Positions 7,934 to 16,360 of a DNA stretch of 64,000 nt are shown here, piece after piece. Source of the stretch: an uncultured Kiritimatiellota bacterium. GTDB taxonomy: Bacteria > Verrucomicrobiota > Kiritimatiellia > RFP12 > UBA1067. The stretch is from the NCBI GenBank assembly GCA_934621385.1, contig CAKTUI010000002.1:1-64000 (forward strand). Direction: 5' to 3'. Below the pieces are notes generated by a model, which made no database searches, was not told where the DNA came from, and was given only the letters and a program-made list of their open reading frames with translations. Position 1 is the first letter of the stretch. The number at the start of each line of letters is the position of its first letter. A program made the position numbers and the translations under genes.

Positions 7934-8704
7934 TCAGTAGCTCAGGCGCGTCGGAACGCCGGTCTCGGCCATGACGCGCTTGATTTCCGTAATCGTATAG
8001 TCGCCACCATGAATCATGCCAGCGACAATCGCCGCGTCGGCATGGCCCTCACGGAAAGCCTCGACCAGGTGCTCGGGACGCCCCGCGCCACCCGACGCAA
8101 CGACAGGAACGCCAACGGCATCGGCAATCATCCGCGTAATCGTCAGCTCAAACCCTGCCCGCGTCCCATCCGCATCCACGGAATTGACGACAATCTCACC
8201 TGCACCAAGATCCGCCGCACGCTTCGCCCATTCGACCGCATCCATGCCCGTGAACTCACGAAAGCCGCGTGTCGTAATCTCGTATCCACTCGGGCACTTC
8301 GCACTTCGGATGGGGTCCATCCCCAACACGACGCACTGGCGGCCAAACGCTTTCGCACCCTCGGCGATAATCCCCGGATTGCGAACCGCAAGCGAATTGA
8401 CGGAAATCTTCTCGGCACCAGCCAAGATGACGCGATCCATATCGGCAACGCACGAAATGCCACCGCCAACGGCAAAGGGAATGCGAATCGCCTTTGCAAC
8501 CGACTCGACCATTCCGATGTCAATCGGCCGCCGCTCCGCCGAGGCCGTAATGTCGTAAACGACCAACTCGTCCGCTCCGCCCTCGGAATAAGCCACCGCC
8601 ATCTCAACGGGGTCGCCAAGATCCACGTTGTTCTTGAACTTCACGCCCTTTGTGACGCGCCCCTTGCGCACATCCAAACAGGGTATCACCCGCTTCGTCA
8701 GCAT
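7934..8704 (-). CDS. hisF: Imidazole glycerol phosphate synthase, cyclase subunit HisF
   Basis: A 256-residue TIM barrel at the family's usual length. The two catalytic aspartates are in place: Asp11 in VIPCLDVRKGRVTKG and Asp130 in VVLGMDP. Phosphate-binding loops VGGGIS and ASGGAG are visible. It uses ammonia from HisH to convert PRFAR into imidazole glycerol phosphate and AICAR. The start ATG at 8704, with GGAG eight bases upstream, lies inside the end of hisH (7-base overlap), as expected for an obligate heterodimer. Confidence 0.97.
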   Translation of the reverse strand: MLTKRVIPCLDVRKGRVTKGVKFKNNVDLGDPVEMAVAYSEGGADELVVYDITASAERRPIDIGMVESVAKAIRIPFAVGGGISCVADMDRVILAGAEKISVNSLAVRNPGIIAEGAKAFGRQCVVLGMDPIRSAKCPSGYEITTRGFREFTGMDAVEWAKRAADLGAGEIVVNSVDADGTRAGFELTITRMIADAVGVPVVASGGAGRPEHLVEAFREGHADAAIVAGMIHGGDYTITEIKRVMAETGVPTRLSY

Positions 8705-9264
8705 GAGAGAAACTCCTTCAGCAGGGCCAGCCCAGCCTTGCCCGACTTTTCGGGATGGAACTGATAGGCCACCAAATTGCCCTTGCGCACGGCACTCGTA
8801 AACTCAACGCCCGCATATTCCGTCGTGCCGACCGTAAATGGTCCCTTCTCGGCATAATAGGAATGGACGAAGTAGTAGTCGGTCTTGCCATTCACCTGGT
8901 TCCAGCCGATTTCGGGCACCTTGAACCCCGGCACATCGGGGAAGCGCCGCACCTTGCCCGGCAAGATGCCCAGGAGGTCGACTCCACCATCCTCCTCGGA
9001 ATGCTCGAAGAGAATCTGCATCCCGAGGCAAATCCCGAGGAAGGGCCGCCCGGAGACCGCCGCCTCGCGAACCGCCCCCTCAAGGCCCAGTTCGCGCAAA
9101 TTGGCCATCGCACTTTTCGCCGCGCCGACACCCGGGAACACCACCCGATCGGCCGAACGGACCACATCCGCCGCACGCGTGACAACCGCATCCTCCCCCA
9201 AAACGGAGAATGCATTCCTCACGCTCGTCAAGTTACCCGCGCCATAATCTACTATTGCCGTCAT
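8698..9264 (-). CDS. hisH: Imidazole glycerol phosphate synthase, glutaminase subunit HisH
   Basis: A 188-residue class I glutamine amidotransferase. The nucleophile is Cys79 in FLGICLGMQ, and the catalytic His170/Glu172 are in FHPEKSG near the C-terminus. The open frame extends 19 codons further, but the ATG at 9264 gives the canonical N-terminus MTAIVDYGAGN and has GGAG eight bases upstream. It is the first gene of the hisH-hisF-guaA run. Other his genes are not in the window. Confidence 0.96.
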   Translation of the reverse strand: MTAIVDYGAGNLTSVRNAFSVLGEDAVVTRAADVVRSADRVVFPGVGAAKSAMANLRELGLEGAVREAAVSGRPFLGICLGMQILFEHSEEDGGVDLLGILPGKVRRFPDVPGFKVPEIGWNQVNGKTDYYFVHSYYAEKGPFTVGTTEYAGVEFTSAVRKGNLVAYQFHPEKSGKAGLALLKEFLSC

Positions 9265-9282
9265 CTTTCGGTCTCCGCGCAT

Positions 9283-9291
9283 ATTATACCA
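9283..9291 (-). promoter_or_regulatory. Extended -10 promoter of hisH-hisF-guaA
   Basis: The minus strand reads TGGTATAAT, an extended -10 with a perfect TATAAT (9283-9288), about 20 bases before the hisH start codon. I see no good -35 element. It lies between the secretin terminator and hisH. Confidence 0.5.
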
Positions 9292-9313
9292 AAATGGCCC
9301 GCCTCTTAGGGGC

Positions 9314-9348
9314 ACAAACAACGAGGCGGCGCATCTGCACCGCCTCGT
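9314..9348 (-). terminator. Terminator of the pilus-like secretin operon
   Basis: A 9-base-pair stem, ACGAGGCGG/CCGCCTCGT (9340-9348 with 9321-9329), is followed on the minus strand by TGTTTGTGC. It starts about 25 bases after the secretin stop. The T tract is interrupted. Confidence 0.6.
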
Positions 9349-9372
9349 CGCTCGCGTATCTCATCTGCCGCG

Positions 9373-12300
9373 TTACTTGGCTTCGGGAGCCGGGGCTTCC
9401 TTCACCTCGGATGCCTCAGGGTCGCTCGACGCCATCGAGACTTCGCGTCCACGGACATCAACCAACCGCGTCGTGACGAAAATCAGCAGGTTGCGCTTCG
9501 TCGTCTGCTCGGCATGGCTACGGAAGAGCCGCCCGATGAAGGGGAGGTCGCCGAGGAAGGGAACCTTGTCATCCATCGCCTTGCGGGCTTCGGTAATGAG
9601 GCCGCCCATGACAATCGTCGCACCCGGATAAATCGAGACGGACGAGTCGACCGAGCGCACATGGAAGAACGGCTGCTCCATCGGGGCATCGTAGTAGGTG
9701 ATGCTGTCGTTGCCCGTCAGGTTGCCCATGGCAGCCGTCGCGGAATCCATCACCTGCTCCGTGAAGGCCGCCTTCATGGACTCCGTCAGCGTCGCGCCAA
9801 TCGTGTTCAGGGCGGTGCTCAGGCCCGTGAAGATTTCACCGATGCCGGTGAAGCTCTGCAACGAACTGTTGCCCGTGAACGGGATGCGCATACCGTAGTT
9901 CTTCCACGTCGGCTCGTCAACGACCTGCGTGTTGAGCTTGAGGTCGATCAGGTTGCCGTCGTCCGTCAGCGTCGGGGTGACGTCAAGGATGACACCGACT
10001 TCACGCGTCACGAAGCTCTGGGGCTCGACGACCGCAAGAATGGCGCTCTGACCACCACCGCTGCTGCCCGAGCTGGAGGACGAGCTGGACTGCAACTGCA
10101 CATCGTAGTCGGTCGGGTAGATGTACTCCGTGACGACCTTGATGACGGCCTCCTCGCCCGGGCGCGTCAGGACCTTCGGCGCGGACAGGAGGTCCGTGTC
10201 GCTGCGCTGGGAGAGCATGTGGAGAATCATCGAGAGGTCCGCACTGCCGAGGAAGGCGTTCACACGCATGAACTGATCGTTCGTCGAGTTCTCGCTCCCC
10301 GAGATGTGGTTGCCGACCGTCGAGAGGTAGCGGTTACCGTTGCTGTAGCCGGAGTTGCCACCAAAGGCATTGATACCGACGTTGCTACGAACATCGCCGC
10401 GCCCACGAATCCAATTCGCACCCTGGCTACCCGAGTAATAGGTCGTGTTATTCTTCGAGACAACCGACTCAAGCGTCTTCGTCGAAGAACCACCCGTCGA
10501 CCCAGTCGTCGGAGCCGTCTCACGCGAATAGCTCGTGCTACCGCTGCTGGTGCCCCACGCGCCATCGTTGATGCCCATCCACTTGCCGAGGCGGCCCGTG
10601 TTGAGGCTGTAGTCGCTATTGAGAATCCACTCGAAGCCGAGGGAGTTCAGATCCTCCTGGCAGACTTCAACGAAGCGCGTCTCAATCTCAATCAACTTCT
10701 GGTCGACATTGAGTTCAGTCAGAGCCTTCTCAAGTTCGGCAAGGTTCTCATAGGTATTCTTGACGCGAAGCTTGCCGAGCGTCTTGATGTAGAGAATCGA
10801 GCTGCCCTCGGGCCACTGCACACCCATCAGGGTGAAGAACTCCTTCCAGTCCTGCTCCTGGTTCTCATCGCCACCATCGTCCCTGGAGGAGGACGAGGAC
10901 GAACCGAAGCCGCCCGCACTCTTAAGCTCCTTCATATCGGAGGTCGCGCTGCCGATACGCTCAAGGAAGGCGGCCACGACCGGGTAGCTACGCGTCACCA
11001 TCTCGTCGGTCGACATGTTCTTCTGCATGACCATGACGATCGGTCCCTGGACCTTGAACTTGTAATCCACCGATTCGCAGACGAGCTTCAACGCATCGTA
11101 GAAGGTGATGTTGCTCGCCGTAATCATCGGGATGACGGGCACACCCGACTGGCTTGACTGCGACGATTCGTCGTCCGCGCCAAAGCCATTGTCATCGCTC
11201 GACTCCTCCGTCGCCTGGGCGCGGAGCGTCTCAGGGGTCTTCAGCACGAAGTTAAAGCCGCGCTGTTCCAGCGGGATGTCCGGCTTGTCAAAGTCCTTCG
11301 ACGCGCCACGGAAGTACTCGACGGCATCGATGATGGTCGCCGGCGGCTTGAACGAAATCGTCGGCAGGCGCATCTCACGCATGCGCTGAATGATGCTCTG
11401 CTCCTGTGAACGCTCGGGATCATCGCCCAGGCTCTTCTTGACCGTCGAACTTGAGACATCATCCAACTGCCGCGCATTCGGGGCGTAGACAGGCCGCCAC
11501 GCCTTCGTCACATCGGCGATATAGCCGTCACGCGTTGCATCGAACTCCTGCTTGAGGATGGTCATGCGCTTCTTCTGAATCGCATTGCGCAGGCGAATGG
11601 CATCCTGGTTGTAGGGGTCATTCACAAGCACGAGCTCGCACTCGTCAAGCGCACGGTCAATCTCACGCGTCGACAGAAGCTGCTTCGCACGGTGCATGTG
11701 GAGACGGTTCTTCTCACGAAGCTTCTTGTAGTCCTCTTCGGTGCGCCGATGTGCAATCTCGGAATAGTCCGTCTTATTCGCCGAGGGGTCACCCTCCTTC
11801 AGCCAGGACTCCAGTTGCTTACGCGCCTGCGGATGGCGCATATCAATCGCCTTCTCCATCAGCTCGACGGCACGTTCGCGGCGGCCGGTCTGCTCCTCAA
11901 GGAGAGCCGCACGGTAAAGGCTCTCGGCCACGCCCTGCTCGCACTCGCGGCGGAACTTCTCCGAAAGCGGGCTGTCGTTCATGAGCCTGAGGGCCTGGCT
12001 GTAGTGCTTCTCGGCCTCCTCGTACTCCTTCGCCTCCATGCTCCGGCGCGCCTCGGCAATCTCACGCCGCGCCTGGGAATTGAAAGCCTTGCGGCGGACT
12101 TCTTCCATCGTGCGGATGTTGTCAATCAGCTCCTCATCGGCCGCAGGGATGTTCGCCTTCGCGGCAACGGGGGTCGTGACATCGGTATCGTTCGCCAATT
12201 CGGCAAGCGCGGACTTCTCCTCATCCGATTCCTGCGGCTCAGCCTTCGGGGCAGGGGCTTCAGCGACCGGCTCCTCGGTAGGCTCGTCCTTCGCCGCAGG

Positions 12301-12576
12301 GGCTTCCTCGGTCGTCGCTTCGGCTTCGGCCTTCGGGGCTTCCTCGACCGCCGGGGCCTCGACGGGAGTCGCCTTCGCGTCGGATTCCTCCGCCGCTGCC
12401 GGTGCCCCCTCTGGCTCCTCCTCTTCGGCCTTCGGCGACTCGGCCTGCTCGACCGTCGTGTCGCTTTCGAGATCTTTCAGCAGGTCGTCGAGATCGTCCT
12501 GCGCAAGCGCAAACGACCCAACGGCCACAAGAGCCGCAGTCGCGCCAATCGCCGTCAAAGTCTTCAAGTTCGTCAT
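9373..12576 (-). CDS. Amuc_1098-like outer-membrane secretin (type IV pilus/T2S type)
   Basis: A 1067-residue secretin. The signal peptide is about 1-25 (cleavage after SFALA). An Ala/Pro/Glu-rich acidic linker follows (about 26-145), then helical TPR-like repeats (about 155-345) and N-domains (about 400-640, including ITFYDALKLVCESVDYKFKV and SILYIKTLGKLRVKNTYENL). The C-terminal secretin barrel spans about 770-1040 and ends with VPFLGDLPFIGRLFRS (1005-1020) and NLLIFVTTRLVDVRG. It should form the outer-membrane pore of the pilus-like system encoded just upstream. It is the last gene of the locus and appears to have its own promoter in the intergenic gap. Ser-rich insertions lie near 560-565, 676-698 and 830-840. 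The gene order matches the Akkermansia muciniphila Amuc_1102 to Amuc_1098 cluster. Confidence 0.9.
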   Translation of the reverse strand: MTNLKTLTAIGATAALVAVGSFALAQDDLDDLLKDLESDTTVEQAESPKAEEEEPEGAPAAAEESDAKATPVEAPAVEEAPKAEAEATTEEAPAAKDEPTEEPVAEAPAPKAEPQESDEEKSALAELANDTDVTTPVAAKANIPAADEELIDNIRTMEEVRRKAFNSQARREIAEARRSMEAKEYEEAEKHYSQALRLMNDSPLSEKFRRECEQGVAESLYRAALLEEQTGRRERAVELMEKAIDMRHPQARKQLESWLKEGDPSANKTDYSEIAHRRTEEDYKKLREKNRLHMHRAKQLLSTREIDRALDECELVLVNDPYNQDAIRLRNAIQKKRMTILKQEFDATRDGYIADVTKAWRPVYAPNARQLDDVSSSTVKKSLGDDPERSQEQSIIQRMREMRLPTISFKPPATIIDAVEYFRGASKDFDKPDIPLEQRGFNFVLKTPETLRAQATEESSDDNGFGADDESSQSSQSGVPVIPMITASNITFYDALKLVCESVDYKFKVQGPIVMVMQKNMSTDEMVTRSYPVVAAFLERIGSATSDMKELKSAGGFGSSSSSSRDDGGDENQEQDWKEFFTLMGVQWPEGSSILYIKTLGKLRVKNTYENLAELEKALTELNVDQKLIEIETRFVEVCQEDLNSLGFEWILNSDYSLNTGRLGKWMGINDGAWGTSSGSTSYSRETAPTTGSTGGSSTKTLESVVSKNNTTYYSGSQGANWIRGRGDVRSNVGINAFGGNSGYSNGNRYLSTVGNHISGSENSTNDQFMRVNAFLGSADLSMILHMLSQRSDTDLLSAPKVLTRPGEEAVIKVVTEYIYPTDYDVQLQSSSSSSSGSSGGGQSAILAVVEPQSFVTREVGVILDVTPTLTDDGNLIDLKLNTQVVDEPTWKNYGMRIPFTGNSSLQSFTGIGEIFTGLSTALNTIGATLTESMKAAFTEQVMDSATAAMGNLTGNDSITYYDAPMEQPFFHVRSVDSSVSIYPGATIVMGGLITEARKAMDDKVPFLGDLPFIGRLFRSHAEQTTKRNLLIFVTTRLVDVRGREVSMASSDPEASEVKEAPAPEAK

Positions 12577-12609
12577 AGTGCAACCTATTCCTTAAGTTTC
12601 CAGTTGTGT

Positions 12610-12638
12610 ATTATAGCCTAATTTCGTTTACGGTTCAA
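12610..12638 (-). promoter_or_regulatory. Secondary promoter ahead of the secretin gene
   Basis: The minus strand has -35 TTGAAC (12633-12638), a 17-base spacer and -10 TATAAT (12610-12615). The -35 lies within the last codons of the preceding gene. Secretin may thus be made in excess of the inner-membrane components, as its multimeric ring would require. Confidence 0.6.
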
Positions 12639-13734
12639 GGGCTTCAAGAGCACGGGGCTTGCCGGACCCAACCTGCTCAAGCGTCACCACGGCACCCTTG
12701 CCCTTGCCGCGAATGGCCTTGACCGTATACTTGACCCCATAGAGGGAGATCGTGCTGCCGGGGACAACAGTGAACTCCTCAACACGCGTATTGCGCGTGA
12801 AGACCAGTTTCGCCTGCACGTCCATCGGCTTGTTTCGCTCTTCAATCTGAAGGCGAATCACCTTGTTATCCATCTTGCGCACGAGCGTCACAACCGAGAC
12901 ATCCACCGTCTTCTCCATGACCTTGCCGCTCTTGGCATCCTGACCGCCCTGGATCTTCTGCTTCGCCTCCTTGTGCTCGTACTTCTTGGCGACGAAACCC
13001 GTGTCGCCAATTTCCTCGCCTTCGAGAACCGAGTAGCGGTAGCCCTTCTTGCCGTAGTCGTTCCTCCGCTTCGGGTCAAAGAACTCCAGACGCATCCCGC
13101 GAGGCGTTTGCATCGCATTGCGGAAGTAGAACGGCAGAATCGTCTCCTTCAGCGGCAACACGATCTTCAGCGAGTCGAGGTAGTCCGGGTGCGATGCCGG
13201 ATCCGTCGGATCCGTGCCCGCCTGGAATTCCTCAAGGTTCGTGAAGCCGTCGTTGTCCTTGTCGAGAATCGCATCGCCGGCATCGTCCGGATTCAGTCCG
13301 TAGCGACGCTCCCACTCGTCGGGCAGGCCATCACCATCGGTATCGAGGACGACGACCTTCTCCTCCGGCTGCTTCTTGCCGCAGAAGATGCACACATCCG
13401 CATCAAACGGAATCGGTTCGAGGCAATGCTTGCAGGCGACGCGCTTCTCGGACGCGAGGAAACTCGCCTCCGCCCCCTTAATCGCCCGCACGAAGACGGG
13501 GGACTTGACGGAACCAGCCGCCCGCTCGTAGTCCGACAGGTCGACGGGCTTGACACCCGCCCCATCGCGCCCAACGGTGCGCAAGCTCTGCACGGCCTCC
13601 GTCGCCGCCTCGTCCGGATCGACTCCAACCGCACCAACGAAATAGACAACAGCCCCAACCAGTGCGACAACCGCAACGCCGAGGGCCAGCCACTCGTAGT
13701 GCGCCGTAAAGAAATTACCGTTCTTCGCCATCAT
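12628..13734 (-). CDS. Amuc_1099-like membrane protein with zinc ribbon and calcium-repeat segment
   Basis: 368 residues with one N-terminal membrane helix (about 15-37) and a bulk that should lie outside the cytoplasm. A four-cysteine zinc-ribbon-like motif, CKHC...CIFC, occurs at about 100-118. It is followed by thrombospondin-type-3/EF-hand-like repeats DTDGDGLPDEWERRYGLNP and DKDNDGFTNLEEFQAGTDP (about 131-176). A C-terminal beta-rich region follows. Its place between the Amuc_1100-like and secretin genes, and its topology, match the Amuc_1099 family, probably a periplasmic connector. The ATG overlaps the upstream stop by 4 bases. The biochemical role is unknown. Confidence 0.82.
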   Translation of the reverse strand: MMAKNGNFFTAHYEWLALGVAVVALVGAVVYFVGAVGVDPDEAATEAVQSLRTVGRDGAGVKPVDLSDYERAAGSVKSPVFVRAIKGAEASFLASEKRVACKHCLEPIPFDADVCIFCGKKQPEEKVVVLDTDGDGLPDEWERRYGLNPDDAGDAILDKDNDGFTNLEEFQAGTDPTDPASHPDYLDSLKIVLPLKETILPFYFRNAMQTPRGMRLEFFDPKRRNDYGKKGYRYSVLEGEEIGDTGFVAKKYEHKEAKQKIQGGQDAKSGKVMEKTVDVSVVTLVRKMDNKVIRLQIEERNKPMDVQAKLVFTRNTRVEEFTVVPGSTISLYGVKYTVKAIRGKGKGAVVTLEQVGSGKPRALEALEP

Positions 13735-14738
13735 TTCTCGACTTCCTTCCCATCATTCGTCCGCGAACGGAAATCGTAAACGGAGAACGACATCGAAACC
13801 TTCAACAGGGGCGCACGCGCCGGATCCGTCACCAGCCCGCCGGGGACAAGCCCCTTGGATTCCGCCGCCGACTCCTCGTCAGCCGGATTCGCGCCACGCC
13901 TCCGCCGAGACGAACGACGCGGCGCGGCGGACTCACCCTTCGCGTCTCCGCCGAGAATCTCGGATAGGGCATCCTGCTCACGGACAAAGCTCATGTCATC
14001 AATGACGATGAACCGCGAGGACGCGACGATGGCATTCACGGCACTAACCAGTCCCTGCGGACGCGCCCTGAAGACAACCGTGAAGGTGGTCACGAGCGGC
14101 GCATTCTCGGCGGCGGCCTCATCCGCCTTCGAAGCCTTGCGCCGACGATTCCTGCGGCCTGCATTCGACTCCTGTTGCTCAGGCTCCTCGGCCTTCGCCT
14201 TCATGGTCACATCCACAATCTCCACGACACCCGTCACGGCCAAAGCCGAAATGACGGTCGAGACATCGTTCCATTCGCGCTGAAGACGCGGCAGATCCGC
14301 CTCCTCGGGCATCTTGCCGCCGATGATGTAATCCTTAAAGCCGAAGGGGAATTCGGGCTTGACGAGCTTGCCGTCAACACCACCCGGCAATTCGGAAAGG
14401 TGCCGCGCTTCCTCCACGAGGAAAGTCTTGAACGCTGGTGCCGTCGTCGCTTCAAAGACGCAATCACCGCGAGCGGCAAGCGTCCGTGCGCTCGCACTCC
14501 ACGACGCATACTCGGTGCGGTTCGATTCAAGGGCCCTTACACTGGCCGGGCCAGGATAAATCGGCTGACGCATCAGCTTCCTGGCCGAATCCATCATACC
14601 CATGCCGCTTGAGTCCTCAATCTCATCGGCCTTTTCGCTCCGATCGGATGCCGCGCTCCAAATCAGGAAGCACAGCACCAGCGAAACGAGCGCACACGAT
14701 CCGCCAATGGCGGCCAGGATAATTTTCGTCTTGCTCAT
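13731..14738 (-). CDS. Amuc_1100-like pilus-associated protein
   Basis: 335 residues with an N-terminal membrane anchor (about 6-28) followed by an alpha/beta region. FPFGFKDYIIGGKMP (about 130-144) and QREWNDVSTVISALAVTGVV (about 153-172) resemble the PilO-like core of the Amuc_1100 family. Two charged low-complexity insertions interrupt the fold, around 180-210 (RRNRRRK) and 265-290 (RRSSRRRRG). Amuc_1100 itself is a surface-exposed protein of Akkermansia known for effects on host epithelium. Whether this distant relative is exposed or immunologically active cannot be read from sequence. It overlaps both neighbours by 4 bases, so the three genes are translationally coupled. Confidence 0.82.
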   Translation of the reverse strand: MSKTKIILAAIGGSCALVSLVLCFLIWSAASDRSEKADEIEDSSGMGMMDSARKLMRQPIYPGPASVRALESNRTEYASWSASARTLAARGDCVFEATTAPAFKTFLVEEARHLSELPGGVDGKLVKPEFPFGFKDYIIGGKMPEEADLPRLQREWNDVSTVISALAVTGVVEIVDVTMKAKAEEPEQQESNAGRRNRRRKASKADEAAAENAPLVTTFTVVFRARPQGLVSAVNAIVASSRFIVIDDMSFVREQDALSEILGGDAKGESAAPRRSSRRRRGANPADEESAAESKGLVPGGLVTDPARAPLLKVSMSFSVYDFRSRTNDGKEVEK

Positions 14739-16360
14739 TTGAACGTCAACTCCACTGTGAATTGCTCAATGTTCGCGTTCTTGCCGATGGCCTTCATATC
14801 GGAAATGCTCGCACTTTCGACGATGACATTCCCCTTGAGGCGGGCGACGACGATTTCGGAGGCCGTCTCACGCTTGCCACCGTTCTTCTTGGCAACCGAA
14901 TCGACGAATGTCTGGAGACGGTCCTTCCACCCACGGATGGTCACTCGCCCCGGCTCCCATTTCTCAATCCACATGCCCGGGGCCAGTGCCGAACGGACGG
15001 CATTCAGGCGAGAGGCCATGGCCGAACGCGCCAAGAGGAGCTTCCTGTAGCCGTCCGCCTCGGTCGTCGCCTTCTCGACTTCTTCCTGCACGGACTTGAC
15101 CTTGCGCTCAAAGCCCTTGAGCGAAGCTTGCTTGGCCTCCACCTTGTCATAGACGACATCGGTCACCTCGGCCGAATGGTAGACCCCGCAAAGGCCAAGG
15201 ACCAGCGCTCCCACCAACAGGACGCCCGCCGCAGCCACAACCGGAACCTTCGCCTTTTCAGCCCGTGCCGCGACAATGGACGGCGGAAGCAGGTTGATTG
15301 TAAACCGTGCCGTTCCGACCTGGTGAAGGGCCACGCCAGCCGTCGCTGCCAAGAGCGCGGCATCAGACCCAAAGGCCTCCGCGTCGACGGTCGGGCCGAC
15401 ACCAATCGCCTCGAACGGATTGAAGAACTCGACCTCAATGTGCAGGTTCTCGGCGAAGAATTCGTCGATGCGCGGCAAAAGGGCCGTGCCGCCCGTCAGG
15501 TAGAGGCGCGTCGGTGCCGAGCCACCCTGCTGCGAGCGATAGAAGTTGATGCTCCGCGAGATCTCGGCCTGCAGGCGCGACATAATCGCACGGCAAACCT
15601 TGGAGATGCTGTCAACCGTCGGATCCTCGTCCTCCACCACGCCGCCGGCGGCGACATAGGCCTGCTCGCGCTTCAGGCGCTCGGCCTCCTCGTGCGTGCA
15701 CCCCAGTGTCTGAGCAATGTCACGCGTAATGTTGTTGCCGGCAATCGGTATCGAGCGATTGTAGACCTTGTCACCCTCGACAATCACGAGCGAGGTCGTC
15801 TTGGCACCGATGTCCAGTAGCACGACGCTCGACTCATCGTCCGGTCGCACGGCCTTGAGCGCATTCGTCAGGGCAATTGGCGCGACATCCACCAGTTCAG
15901 GACGGAAGCCTGCGGACGCGACGGCAGACGTAATCGCCTCAATCTGATCGACCTTCGCCGAAACAATCATGACCGACTTGTCGCCGCTCTCAGTCTCGCC
16001 AAGAACCTGACGGTCGCTGACCATCTCATCGATTGGGAACGGGACATTCTGCTCGATTTCGTAACGGACGAGCTGGTCGAACTTCTCCTCCGAGCCAGCC
16101 GACGGGATTGCCGCGAACCGATAGAAAGCCATCTGCCCCGAGACGGAAATCGCCACGGGACCGGGCTTAATCCCCGCCGTGCGCACGATTTCCATGAGCG
16201 CGGGGACCAGAATCGTCTGGGGATCGCCCGAGTCGAGCGAAGCCGCAAGCGGCGCAAGACCGTAGCGCACCAGCGTCAGCGCACCCTTGGCCCCCTCTTC
16301 GTACTCGGCGAGCGCGACATTCGCCGCACCGATGTCAAGTGCAAGAAATTTCTTTGCCAT
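14735..16360 (-). CDS. pilM: PilM-PilN fusion (Amuc_1101-like) pilus assembly protein
   Basis: 541 residues. The N-terminal part (about 1-345) is an actin-like PilM ATPase fold with LALDIGAANV (6-15), VVLLDIGAKTTSLVIV (179-194) and LYLTGGTALLPRIDEFF (286-302). It then carries an INLLPP motif (355-360), a membrane helix (about 371-393) and a coiled-coil/PilN-like periplasmic region to the C-terminus. In type IV pilus systems PilM binds the N-terminal tail of PilN in the cytoplasm; here the two are one polypeptide. It starts one base inside the stop of the upstream gene (TAATG) and overlaps the next gene by 4 bases. Confidence 0.92.
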   Translation of the reverse strand: MAKKFLALDIGAANVALAEYEEGAKGALTLVRYGLAPLAASLDSGDPQTILVPALMEIVRTAGIKPGPVAISVSGQMAFYRFAAIPSAGSEEKFDQLVRYEIEQNVPFPIDEMVSDRQVLGETESGDKSVMIVSAKVDQIEAITSAVASAGFRPELVDVAPIALTNALKAVRPDDESSVVLLDIGAKTTSLVIVEGDKVYNRSIPIAGNNITRDIAQTLGCTHEEAERLKREQAYVAAGGVVEDEDPTVDSISKVCRAIMSRLQAEISRSINFYRSQQGGSAPTRLYLTGGTALLPRIDEFFAENLHIEVEFFNPFEAIGVGPTVDAEAFGSDAALLAATAGVALHQVGTARFTINLLPPSIVAARAEKAKVPVVAAAGVLLVGALVLGLCGVYHSAEVTDVVYDKVEAKQASLKGFERKVKSVQEEVEKATTEADGYRKLLLARSAMASRLNAVRSALAPGMWIEKWEPGRVTIRGWKDRLQTFVDSVAKKNGGKRETASEIVVARLKGNVIVESASISDMKAIGKNANIEQFTVELTFK

